DNA of 44,033 nucleotides from a virus. The position numbers and the translations under genes are program-made. Of the stretch, positions 33,624 to 41,453 are shown one piece after another. The notes beneath the pieces were generated by a model that was given only the letters and a program-made list of their open reading frames with translations, was not told the DNA's origin and ran no database searches. The stretch's first letter is position 1. Each line of letters opens with the position of its first letter. The DNA lies in the IMG/VR virus record IMGVR_UViG_3300042544_000495, positions 1 through 44,033 of that record; one strand, 5' to 3'.

Positions 33624-34008
33624 GGGGATGCCATGGACTTGATTGCAATGAGAATGGTAGTACCACACGTAGACAGAAGTGCTAGATGTCTTTAAATCTG
33701 TACAAAACAATAACTGACGAAATGTCAACTATGACCTTCGAAGACCTTATGGCTTTCGTAGGTGCTGATTACGCTGTAGCAGCCTAGTCACAACAATCGG
33801 GTCGGTGCACATACAACCTAGGAACAGAAGTGTTTACAAAGGCTTTATTCGTTGAGCCCGAATCAACGAATTGGTGGAAAAGCTGTACTAACCATACGGC
33901 CCCAATTATTTTGGAAAGTGAATAAGATTAAACTTTACCTAAACGTGTGATATGCTGGTATTATGATTACTTTGTAAGACAGGGGTTCGATTCCCCTCAT
34001 CTCCACCA
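33624..34008 (+). ncRNA. ssrA: Phage-encoded transfer-messenger RNA (tmRNA)
   Basis: A 385-base RNA that should rescue stalled ribosomes with SmpB and tag the unfinished protein for degradation. The 5' GGGGATG pairs with 3' CATCTCC in a 7-bp acceptor stem containing the G3-U70 wobble that marks alanine RNAs; ACCA is encoded at the end. The T arm is AGGGG-TTCGATT-CCCCT. The long P2 helix is visible: GTAGTACC/GGTATTAT (33657-33664, 33957-33964), then ACACGT/ACGTGT (33665-33670, 33943-33948). The tag frame ends at TAG 33785-33787 and reads GADYAVAA if it resumes at GGT 33761, or AFVGADYAVAA from GCT 33752; the YAVAA end is a typical protease signal. A perfect 9-bp hairpin at 33847-33871 fits a pseudoknot stem. 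It has its own promoter and terminator. No smpB is in the window, so host SmpB is presumably used. Confidence 0.93.
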
Positions 34009-34050
34009 AAATCCCATTCTACATTAATTTGGTAGTTTGGGATTTTTTTT
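34008..34050 (+). terminator. Terminator of tmRNA, overlapping the next promoter
   Basis: AAAATCCCA (34008-34016) pairs with TGGGATTTT (34038-34046), 9 bp, followed by T to 34050. The -33 TTTG of the next promoter lies in the hairpin loop. Confidence 0.8.
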
Positions 34051-34059
34051 GTATCTTTG
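34028..34059 (+). promoter_or_regulatory. Host-type promoter for the polymerase-like gene
   Basis: TTTG (34028-34031), 20 bases, TATCTTTG (34052-34059), a perfect match to the Bacteroidota consensus. Transcription would begin at or next to the ATG at 34065, giving a leaderless or nearly leaderless mRNA. Confidence 0.8.
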
Positions 34060-34064
34060 TACCT

Positions 34065-35351
34065 ATGAATATTGTTGAGTCTATTGAGGAAATTAATGAA
34101 TTAAAACAAAAGCTGGAAACGGAAGCATCTATTTGGTATCCATTGTGGGTGGATAATAGTAAGCATCCGTTAAACACTCCTCTTTCGCTCATAATTGTAC
34201 GATGTTCTGATGGTTTGTACATTCTACCACATAAACATACAGACGCTCTATCGCTATCTAATGAAGAAATAGAGACGGTACTTAATACCAACGGACAAAA
34301 GTGGGTATTCCAAAAGAAAAAGATATTACATACTTTTAATGTTTCAGTAAATCTATACGATGTGGATTCAGCATACTTTAGAAAGGAAGCAAAGATAATT
34401 GATTATGAAGCCCCTTTAAATCCTCTCCTTTCAACTCTAACTCACAAAGGGTATAGAGATGACTTGATACAATCCCTTCCTCTAATGAAGATTGTGGAGG
34501 TAATAGAACCGCAATTTGGTAAGTACTTCCATAAAGAACCTTATACTCCTACACTTAAGTGGTACAACGAAGTGTTTATACCTACCCTTTCAGATATTGA
34601 ACAATTCGGAATCCGTGTCGATGGGAAAAAATTTATTGATAGATGGCCTCAAGCTCAAAAGCAAATATCCTCCGATAACTTAGTGTACACCGAATACAAT
34701 CCATTTACGGTGACAGGTAGACCATCCAATAGACATGGTGGTGTGAACTATGCCGCCCTAAACAAAACCGATGGTAGTAGAGAATGTTTCGTTTCCGATG
34801 GGATATTCCTACAAATGGATTATAACGCATACCACCCTCGATTGATTGGTAAGTTGGTGAACTTCGAACTACCAACAACCAGTGTGCATGAGTGGTTGGC
34901 TGAACAATATGGATGTGATGTGAACGAAGGTAAGGGAATTACGTTCCGTTTACTATATGGTGGTATTGATGATGACTTCAGACAAATCCCATATCTTAAT
35001 GCGGTAGCTGATTACATTGATAACCTATGGGCTGAAACACAAAAGCATGGATACTTACAAACACCACATAGAGAAATACCATTAAGTTGGATAGAACAAC
35101 CAAATGCACAAAAGGTATTCAACTACTTATTACAAGCCGTTGAGACTGAAATGAATATTGAGGTTATGAGAAAGATATTGGATTATATAAAGGGAAGTGG
35201 TATTAACTTTTGTTTATATACCTATGACTCGTTTCTTTTTGATGTTCCTACTGATATTGATAAGGAATTGATTAAGGGATTGAAGGAAATAATTGAAGGT
35301 AGTGGGTTTCCTGTTAAGGCTAGTTGGGGTTTGGATTACGGAAAACTATAA
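34065..35351 (+). CDS. Divergent family A DNA polymerase-like protein
   Basis: A 428-residue protein. Motif A is LQMDYNAYHPRLIGKL with the catalytic Asp252; motif B is KGITFRLLYGG with Lys290, Phe294 and Tyr298 in exactly the spacing of E. coli Pol I Lys758, Phe762, Tyr766; motif C is YTYDS with Asp388. Unusual changes: His257 where Pol I has the steric-gate Glu710, Val286 for Arg754, and Ser389 for Glu883. Residues 1-150 look like a decayed 3'-5' exonuclease domain (PLSLIIVRCSDGLYILPHKH) without its acidic residues. I chose ATG 34065 because the longer frame from 34029 runs through the promoter and tmRNA terminator. Full T4-like phages use a family B replicase, so this may be a specialised or translesion enzyme. 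Activity is unproven. Confidence 0.75.
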   Translation: MNIVESIEEINELKQKLETEASIWYPLWVDNSKHPLNTPLSLIIVRCSDGLYILPHKHTDALSLSNEEIETVLNTNGQKWVFQKKKILHTFNVSVNLYDVDSAYFRKEAKIIDYEAPLNPLLSTLTHKGYRDDLIQSLPLMKIVEVIEPQFGKYFHKEPYTPTLKWYNEVFIPTLSDIEQFGIRVDGKKFIDRWPQAQKQISSDNLVYTEYNPFTVTGRPSNRHGGVNYAALNKTDGSRECFVSDGIFLQMDYNAYHPRLIGKLVNFELPTTSVHEWLAEQYGCDVNEGKGITFRLLYGGIDDDFRQIPYLNAVADYIDNLWAETQKHGYLQTPHREIPLSWIEQPNAQKVFNYLLQAVETEMNIEVMRKILDYIKGSGINFCLYTYDSFLFDVPTDIDKELIKGLKEIIEGSGFPVKASWGLDYGKL

Positions 35352-35357
35352 GAACCC

Positions 35358-35366
35358 ATATTTATA
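35358..35366 (+). promoter_or_regulatory. Putative late promoter ATATTTATA for nuclease
   Basis: An exact late motif 24 bases before the nuclease ATG. If it is the late promoter, the exported nuclease is made late, not as an early host-takeover enzyme. Confidence 0.5.
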
Positions 35367-35390
35367 GTATATACAAAAACGTGCTATAAT

Positions 35391-35993
35391 ATGAAGAAAA
35401 TCGTTATCCTTTTTAGTTTTTTAATCCTTTCTTTGGTTTCCTTTGGACAAAATGTAAGAATTAAAAATAATGTATTTGAGGTTTTATACTCACAATCATT
35501 AGAACAACCCTTAGTAATTAAGTATCGTTCAACAAACCGTCCTACAAATGTGAATAGAGGAGCTATGGATTTTTATAAAGAAGCAAATATCAAAACATCA
35601 GATGCGGAAGATTACGCTAAAAATATATACGATAAAGGACATGGTGCACCAGCTGCAACATTTTCTGATAATATGGTAAATCTAAAACAAACATTTTCTT
35701 ACTTAAATTGCATAATGCAGGATAAATATCTTAATAGAGGTGAATGGAGAATGTTAGAAGAACAAATTCGTAAATGGGATGATAACGAAAACATTACAGT
35801 ATTAATAAAAACATTCTTTGATACTCCTACAAAACGAGTAGCAACTGGAGCAGCAATTCCATCCCACTTACAAAAACACATCTATTTTGAAAAACAAAAG
35901 AAATGGAAGTGTTATGTATTTCTAAATGAAAAACCAAAATTTCATTGGGACGAATTGGAAATGGTATGTGACCCAGCTGACCACAAATTTTAA
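35391..35993 (+). CDS. Secreted DNA/RNA non-specific endonuclease
   Basis: A 200-residue protein with a clear signal peptide (MKKIVILFSFLILSLVSFGQ; cleavage likely near Gln20), so it should be exported. The mature part is a DNA/RNA non-specific endonuclease (NucA/Serratia nuclease type). The DRGH-type motif is DKGHGAPA with the general-base His84; the metal-ligand Asn115 lies in LNRGEW and Glu123 in W-R-M-L-E. The distances His84-Asn115 (31) and Asn115-Glu123 (8) equal those I recall for NucA, so the active site appears intact. IPSHLQKHIYF matches the later IPxHxxK strand. It is preceded by a late motif and overlaps the next gene by one base (TAATG). Possible roles are degrading extracellular or incoming DNA, or nucleotide scavenging; these are inferences. 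Confidence 0.85.
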   Translation: MKKIVILFSFLILSLVSFGQNVRIKNNVFEVLYSQSLEQPLVIKYRSTNRPTNVNRGAMDFYKEANIKTSDAEDYAKNIYDKGHGAPAATFSDNMVNLKQTFSYLNCIMQDKYLNRGEWRMLEEQIRKWDDNENITVLIKTFFDTPTKRVATGAAIPSHLQKHIYFEKQKKWKCYVFLNEKPKFHWDELEMVCDPADHKF

Positions 35994-38900
35994 TGAATAT
36001 GAATATAACTGAATTAATAAACGAAATAGTATCAGATTGGGCTTATAGAGTAAACGATGGTATGCCTGATGTGAAAAACCCAACTCATTTAAAGGAGTTG
36101 AGTATTATACTTAATGAAATGGGATTATCTCATATTAAAGATACTCTAATTGAAAATCTTTTAACTGAAAAAGGAAAGACTCCTGAAGAAATTGAAGAAG
36201 CAGATAAAAACTTTACTAATCCTATATTAAATAAAAAAGTAAATTATAAGGCAAAGGATGGTAGTGATAAGGAAGGTATTGTTGGAAACCTATTAAGACA
36301 ACCTGAAGGAAGTCCTGCTAGAACGGCAGCTGAGAAAATGTTACCACCAGAAGGTTCTCCAGAAAGAGAAAAGTTAAATCAAGAATTAGGTGGTGAAAAC
36401 CAACCAGGTAAAGGTGAAGACCCAAAAGCGGCTGGTGGAGCTGAAGATGGTGCACCAAAAGAAGACCCAATTAAAAAAGCAGCACCAATGTTTGACCCAA
36501 AAGCAGACCCTGCTATGGGAGCAAGAATGGATAGAGAGAAAGCAGCAAATGATAAGATAGCACAAAAGGATAAAGAAGATACTGCTGAGAAATCAAAAGA
36601 AGAACCAAATCCATTAGATGCAAAATTTAATCCAATTGATGTAAAAGATGTTGCAAAGGAAATGCCACAAGCTGATACGGATACATTTAGTGGCGGAAGT
36701 GATATTCCAGATGCAATAGACCCAAAAGAGTTAGAACAATTCAATACTGATATTAATAAAGTTGCAAAGCAAGTAGCTGATGCAAAGGCTAAAGGAGAAC
36801 CTGCGCCAAACATCAACTTATGTGATGTGACTGTGCCGGGTACTAACTTATATTGTGATGATAACTTAGGAATACCAAGAGATGAGATGCCACAATTCAA
36901 AGGAAATGCGGCACCTGGCAGTAAAGCGGCAGGAATGGATGCTGATGCTAGTGGTGAAGTTGATACTGAGCCTGTATTCAGAGAAATGTTGAAACAAAAA
37001 GGTATTAAAACTTTACAAACTGAAGTACCTGCTGATAAATTAAAAGCAACACAAAAAGATTTAGTTGGAGCAAAAGTAGTTGGTATGATGGGAGCTTTAG
37101 AGAAAGACCCTAATCATCCAAAAATTACTGCACCAATATATGTGAGTAGAGATGGATATGTAATTGATGGCCATCACCGTTGGGCAGCTGTGGTAGCATA
37201 TAATGCACAGAATCCAGACAAACAAATCCAAATGAAAACAACGGTATTGGACCAAGACATCAAAGATGCAATTCCAATGGCTAATAAGTTTGCAGAGGAT
37301 ATGGGTATTGCAGCTAAGAAAGCAGATGCAAATAAAGAAACGCCATCAACACCGACATCAGCACCAAAATTAACTGATAAGGTAAAACAAAAAATAGCTA
37401 ATTGGACTAAGGAAGAAAAAGCATTCTTTGAGAAAAACGAAGGAGCACCTGGTTCAGAAACTCGTAGAAGTTTAGGACAGGCTTTGAAAGATAAAGCAGC
37501 TGGAGCTTGGAAAGCAATTAAGAAAGGAGCTAAGCATGAAGTAGAAGAATTCAAAGCAGCTGGAGAAGGTGTTGGTAAATTCTTTAAAGGAGAGAAGTTA
37601 TCACATCACGAAAAAGATGCACTTAAAGCAGTTGCTATTAAAGTAGTAACTACGGCAGTTTTTGGGGCAGCATTTGGTGGATTATCGCATGGTGTGGCGG
37701 CATTTGGTAAGCACGTAGCAATGGAGTTTATACCACATGTTGTTGGTGAAACAATCTTAAAGGGAGCTGGTAAAGCAGCCTTATTTGCTGATATGGAAGG
37801 TGAAGCTGAAATGGATGCAAATATGGAAAAATTTGCTGAAATGATTGCAAAAGGACTTGAAGAAATGGAAATTAGTGATGAAATGATGGAGGATATGGTT
37901 GATTCATATAATAAGAAAAAAGAAAATGGTGAAACTGATAACGTTGAAACGCCAATAGAACCAAAAATGAAAGAAGAAAGTATAGATTTAGCAAATGAGT
38001 TAATGTTAGAAATGATTTATGGCTTTATAGATGAAGCAACATATCCAAAATCAGATGATGGTAAGTATTGGGTAAAAAGTAAAAAGACTGGTAATGTTTA
38101 TACTGTAATAGCACCAAAATCAGCACAACACGATGTTCCTAATAAGAGAGATATTAAAAATGCAGGAGGTACTACAACACCACAAGCTCCAACTAAAAAA
38201 TTAGGAGCTGGTGATTTTAGAAAAACTCCTGATATGAAGCCGGATGTAAAAAAAGCATCAGTTCCAGCTAAAAAAGAAAGAGTTGAAACAAATAATCCAC
38301 ACAAAAAGAACGGAGATGAAGGTAAGACTATTTTAGAAGTAAAACCCGAAGAACTTGATTCTATATTAGAAAAATATGTAAATACGGGAGAAGCAACTCC
38401 TGATGATATGAGAGAATTGGCACCAGAGTATTCAAACCAAGATATGGCTGATGGATATTCCGATGATGATTACTATTCAACTTCAAATGGTGGAAGAAAG
38501 CATTCTTCTTTGGTTAGAAAAGAGCCATATAAAGTAGATAAAGATACAAGAACAAAATTAAAAGAATCAGGATTTCCTGAAAAATATATTAAGTTTTTAG
38601 AAAGATGTATTAATACACAAGTTAAAGGTAAAAAACCACCTGTAACTGAATTAATAAAGCAAGGTGGTGCTGGGCAAATTCAATCTCAATTTGGTGAAGT
38701 AATGGCAATGGCATTTATGTCAATGAGAGACCCACAACAAAGAAGACAACTTGCTGATATAATGAGCGCTGAGATTGCAAAATCAGCAGAAGAATTTGGA
38801 GGTGGAAAACAAAGTTCAATTGCAACTAAAGATTGGGTAGAGGCCTCACTAACACACGCAGAAGCATTTGATTCGGCAATGGATGAAAAATATGGTAAAG

Positions 38901-40186
38901 GTCAATGGAGATTTGAAGGAGCTGCTTGGGATATTAGGAGTGATGTTGAATCATTAGGATTAGATTATAAAAACAAAGGATTCTCAACCGATGTAATGTT
39001 AAGAGTACAACCTTTAGATAAAAATGGTAAACCAAACGGACCTGCTAGAGCACAAAAGAATTCTTTAAAGAAAGATGAAAACATTTTCTTCTTTAATGGT
39101 TCAATTAATGAAGTTAATAATTTTGTATTAAACTTCTTAGATGATAAGGAGAGAAAAAGAGTAAAAGGATATGAAGCAATAGTAACAAAAGCAGGAGCAT
39201 CAAACAAAAATCCAGAAGATAGAGCGGCCGCCTTAGCAGCAGCTGAAAGAATTACTGGATTAAAAGGTACAAAAGCAATAGCTGCATTGAAACAATTAGC
39301 AGGTGATATTAGAACAAAAGCATTTGATGCAGCACCTTCGCATGTACAACAAGCAGTTTCTAAAGTTAGAAATTTTGGAGGAGCTCAAACAAAATCAGCA
39401 GAAAGTTTAATTAAAACAGCAAACACTAATATTAGAAACGCAAATAATGTGATTGATAATGCAAAAAATATAGATGGTGGTGATAAAGATTTTGCTAAAT
39501 TTGCTTACAAAGCAGTTAAGGATTGTAAAGCAAGTGGTACTAAAGATATAACTACATGTATAAGACAAAAATTAAGTGCAGCTGGGGAGGATACAACCGA
39601 TGATAGAGTATGTAAAGTAGCAGTGTTGGCATCTAAAGTAGCAATAGCTGCTGGTGATACTAAAGCTGAAAAAGCTTTGAGTAAACATTATAATTTAGCA
39701 GTAGAAGCCGGAAACGCTTTAATGGAAGTATTACCAGAAAGTCCTCAATTAATGGGAGGTTTAATGCAGAAATTGGCAGATGCATTCCCAATGAAGACTT
39801 GTATGCAGGGTGAGGAGTTTATGTGTATAGATGGTATGAAAGTAACTCAAAAAACTTTACAAACTGTATTTGGTGTAGCAAACTATGATGAATTACAAAA
39901 AGGTATGAAATTAAAAAGATTACCAAATGGTGAAACTATATTAGTATATGGTGCAAAAACCAAAGATGGTAAAGATATTCCGATTGGTGTAGTAGGTGCA
40001 AGACAAAAAGGTAAAGGATATGAAGGAACTGTTGGTTTTGAAATATCTTGTTCCGATGATTTTGCATTAGCTATTTCTGAAGCAAATCGTAAAAATGGAG
40101 ATACATCCGAATCAAATGAGAAAGCTAGACAATCTATTGGTAAAAGAGTAAATAATAGAGCGGCAAAAGCAAATAAGAAAAAATAA
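35993..40186 (+). CDS. 1397-residue multidomain protein with a ParB-like motif
   Basis: A very large soluble protein; its ATG overlaps the nuclease stop (TAATG), and a second ATG six bases later is an alternative. Residues about 60-310 are charged and low-complexity (KAKDGSDKEGIVG, EGSPEREKLNQELGGE). Residues about 330-440 contain a ParB/sulfiredoxin-type region with VSRDGYVIDGHHRWAAV (Asp392 in DGHHRW). Around 540-600 is an Ala/Gly-rich amphipathic stretch. Residues about 890-1030 include AAWDIRSDVESLGLDYKNKG, FSTDVMLRV and NSLKKDE, which could be a diverged PD-(D/E)xK-like nuclease core. The C-terminal third is helical with several Cys residues. It resembles the polyvalent proteins some phages inject or package with DNA. 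Position before late genes fits a virion or internal protein; function unknown. Confidence 0.6.
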   Translation: MNMNITELINEIVSDWAYRVNDGMPDVKNPTHLKELSIILNEMGLSHIKDTLIENLLTEKGKTPEEIEEADKNFTNPILNKKVNYKAKDGSDKEGIVGNLLRQPEGSPARTAAEKMLPPEGSPEREKLNQELGGENQPGKGEDPKAAGGAEDGAPKEDPIKKAAPMFDPKADPAMGARMDREKAANDKIAQKDKEDTAEKSKEEPNPLDAKFNPIDVKDVAKEMPQADTDTFSGGSDIPDAIDPKELEQFNTDINKVAKQVADAKAKGEPAPNINLCDVTVPGTNLYCDDNLGIPRDEMPQFKGNAAPGSKAAGMDADASGEVDTEPVFREMLKQKGIKTLQTEVPADKLKATQKDLVGAKVVGMMGALEKDPNHPKITAPIYVSRDGYVIDGHHRWAAVVAYNAQNPDKQIQMKTTVLDQDIKDAIPMANKFAEDMGIAAKKADANKETPSTPTSAPKLTDKVKQKIANWTKEEKAFFEKNEGAPGSETRRSLGQALKDKAAGAWKAIKKGAKHEVEEFKAAGEGVGKFFKGEKLSHHEKDALKAVAIKVVTTAVFGAAFGGLSHGVAAFGKHVAMEFIPHVVGETILKGAGKAALFADMEGEAEMDANMEKFAEMIAKGLEEMEISDEMMEDMVDSYNKKKENGETDNVETPIEPKMKEESIDLANELMLEMIYGFIDEATYPKSDDGKYWVKSKKTGNVYTVIAPKSAQHDVPNKRDIKNAGGTTTPQAPTKKLGAGDFRKTPDMKPDVKKASVPAKKERVETNNPHKKNGDEGKTILEVKPEELDSILEKYVNTGEATPDDMRELAPEYSNQDMADGYSDDDYYSTSNGGRKHSSLVRKEPYKVDKDTRTKLKESGFPEKYIKFLERCINTQVKGKKPPVTELIKQGGAGQIQSQFGEVMAMAFMSMRDPQQRRQLADIMSAEIAKSAEEFGGGKQSSIATKDWVEASLTHAEAFDSAMDEKYGKGQWRFEGAAWDIRSDVESLGLDYKNKGFSTDVMLRVQPLDKNGKPNGPARAQKNSLKKDENIFFFNGSINEVNNFVLNFLDDKERKRVKGYEAIVTKAGASNKNPEDRAAALAAAERITGLKGTKAIAALKQLAGDIRTKAFDAAPSHVQQAVSKVRNFGGAQTKSAESLIKTANTNIRNANNVIDNAKNIDGGDKDFAKFAYKAVKDCKASGTKDITTCIRQKLSAAGEDTTDDRVCKVAVLASKVAIAAGDTKAEKALSKHYNLAVEAGNALMEVLPESPQLMGGLMQKLADAFPMKTCMQGEEFMCIDGMKVTQKTLQTVFGVANYDELQKGMKLKRLPNGETILVYGAKTKDGKDIPIGVVGARQKGKGYEGTVGFEISCSDDFALAISEANRKNGDTSESNEKARQSIGKRVNNRAAKANKKK

Positions 40187-40215
40187 CCCGTTTTTACCCT
40201 TCCTTTTGGTTTTTG

Positions 40216-40224
40216 ATATTTATA
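40216..40224 (+). promoter_or_regulatory. Putative late promoter ATATTTATA
   Basis: An exact late motif, 25 bases before the ATG at 40250, in the 63-base gap after the 1397-residue gene. AGAGGAA lies just before the ATG as a ribosome-binding site. Confidence 0.5.
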
Positions 40225-40249
40225 GGTAATAAAAGAAACAAGAGGAATA

Positions 40250-40663
40250 ATGAAGACACAGTTACTTTGTACATTTACAACAAAGGAGGAGTTACAAAAC
40301 ACCTTACAACAAATAAGAGAGACCTATCATATAGTTTACAACTATATATACATATTACAAAACAAGTCCAATTTAGAAGAATTGTTTGTAACGTACAACA
40401 TAGATACAGCTTTCCAACCGGAGACTCCATTGGAAAACACAATCCTAATACATAGAAAGAAAGAATCAAACTCACTTTACACTATAAACGCTCTTAACGA
40501 ATTGGTTAAGGAGGAAAATGGTGGGGTGTTAGATACATCTTTTGTCATCAATTGGCAGAAGTTTAAGAATTCAATCATATTAACAAACGCCGAAGGAACT
40601 AAGAAAATTCAAACAAGAGTTTTTGAAGTAATTGACTTTGGTGAGGGAAATAAAACAGAGTAA
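40250..40663 (+). CDS. Conserved hypothetical phage protein
   Basis: A 137-residue soluble protein. It begins with a helical segment (TTKEELQNTLQQIRETYHIV), followed by ENTILIHRKKESNSLYTINALNELV and GGVLDTSFVINWQKFKNSI. I have seen this arrangement in hypothetical proteins of other large marine phages but no function is attached. ATG 40250 was preferred over an overlapping 80-codon frame at 40213 because it has AGAGGAA upstream and a composition like its neighbours. Confidence 0.65.
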   Translation: MKTQLLCTFTTKEELQNTLQQIRETYHIVYNYIYILQNKSNLEELFVTYNIDTAFQPETPLENTILIHRKKESNSLYTINALNELVKEENGGVLDTSFVINWQKFKNSIILTNAEGTKKIQTRVFEVIDFGEGNKTE

Positions 40664-40677
40664 TATTTATATTTACT

Positions 40678-41448
40678 ATGTATGCAGTTAGAGGATATTT
40701 CAAACCAGAAAGTTCATTTCACACAATCGCAGAATGGGAAGCCATATGTAAAGAATTTCTTGCTTTAGAGAAGCAGGGATTTGATACTAGAGGTGGAACT
40801 ATCGATTATAGTCCTCAACTCATACAATTAATTAACAAATATTTCTCACATCAATTATATATTGAAACTGAGCAATTTGCTGATTTGACAAGAAAAAAGG
40901 TATTAGATTTCATTGAAGATTTTGTAAACCATAGAGTTTGGTCTTTAAGAAAGGATTACAAAGATTATATAGTTAATATAGATAATGATAAAATTGCGTT
41001 CTTTCAAAGTAGAGGAGCAATAGAACCATATCTTTTAATGGATGAACAATTTACCATTGATACATATGGAACGACTGATGAGGAAGTAACGGCATTACAT
41101 TGGACTTCTAAAGCTGGTTTGATTAATTTAATAGATGCAACTAAAAACGGATATAAATTTTCAATATCCACATTTACAACACAGGCTAAAGAATTTTTTA
41201 GGCCTGATGCTAATTTTTTAGTAAAGGTAACCGGAACGTTAGTAGCAGCATTTAAATCGGATGCAAAAACATTTGCAACTGATAGAGGTAATAAAGCAGT
41301 TAATATGTTTAGATTATCATATCCTGATAATGAAAATAACCTTTGCCGAAATGTGGAGGACTGTAAAGATGATAAAACATCTCTATGGAATGAAATAGTT
41401 ATGAAACCAAAAGAAGTTATAACATATAAAGAAATTAAAAAATATTAA
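40678..41448 (+). CDS. Hypothetical protein, possible ADP-ribosyltransferase-like fold
   Basis: A 256-residue soluble protein. The second half has three blocks in an order that recalls ADP-ribosyltransferases: LHWTSKAGLINLI (a possible His in the first NAD-binding strand), YKFSISTFT (a Ser-Thr-Ser-like strand), and LWNEIVMKPKEVITY near the end (a possible catalytic Glu strand). The spacing is plausible, but the classical Arg of R-S-E enzymes is replaced by His, so if real it would be nearer the H-Y-E type. The first half (about 1-130) is helical and unlike anything I can name. Many T4-like phages carry ADP-ribosyltransferases (Alt, ModA, ModB). It ends five bases before the endolysin gene, so both are probably expressed together late. 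Confidence 0.6.
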   Translation: MYAVRGYFKPESSFHTIAEWEAICKEFLALEKQGFDTRGGTIDYSPQLIQLINKYFSHQLYIETEQFADLTRKKVLDFIEDFVNHRVWSLRKDYKDYIVNIDNDKIAFFQSRGAIEPYLLMDEQFTIDTYGTTDEEVTALHWTSKAGLINLIDATKNGYKFSISTFTTQAKEFFRPDANFLVKVTGTLVAAFKSDAKTFATDRGNKAVNMFRLSYPDNENNLCRNVEDCKDDKTSLWNEIVMKPKEVITYKEIKKY

Positions 41449-41453
41449 GTATC

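Noticed and set aside
33961-34008. A tRNA gene, because of the T arm and CCA end
   Set aside because: There is no nearby D or anticodon arm; the partner acceptor strand is 330 bases upstream, which is the tmRNA arrangement.
34029-34064. An upstream start that would add 12 residues to the polymerase-like protein
   Set aside because: This stretch contains the tmRNA terminator and the promoter of the gene itself; transcription would begin after it.
35330-35366. A host-type promoter before the nuclease gene
   Set aside because: A TTTG exists at 35330, but the spacing to the AT-rich element is 25 bases and there is no TAnnTTTG; only the late-type motif fits.
40213-40455. An 80-codon + strand frame overlapping the conserved hypothetical gene
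   Set aside because: It overlaps 40250-40663 in another frame, has no ribosome-binding site, and its protein has no recognisable pattern.
40663-40671. A further ATATTTATA copy before the gene at 40678
   Set aside because: Only 6 bases separate it from the ATG, which would place the transcript start at the start codon or inside the gene; it partly overlaps the end of the previous gene, so chance in AT-rich DNA is more likely.
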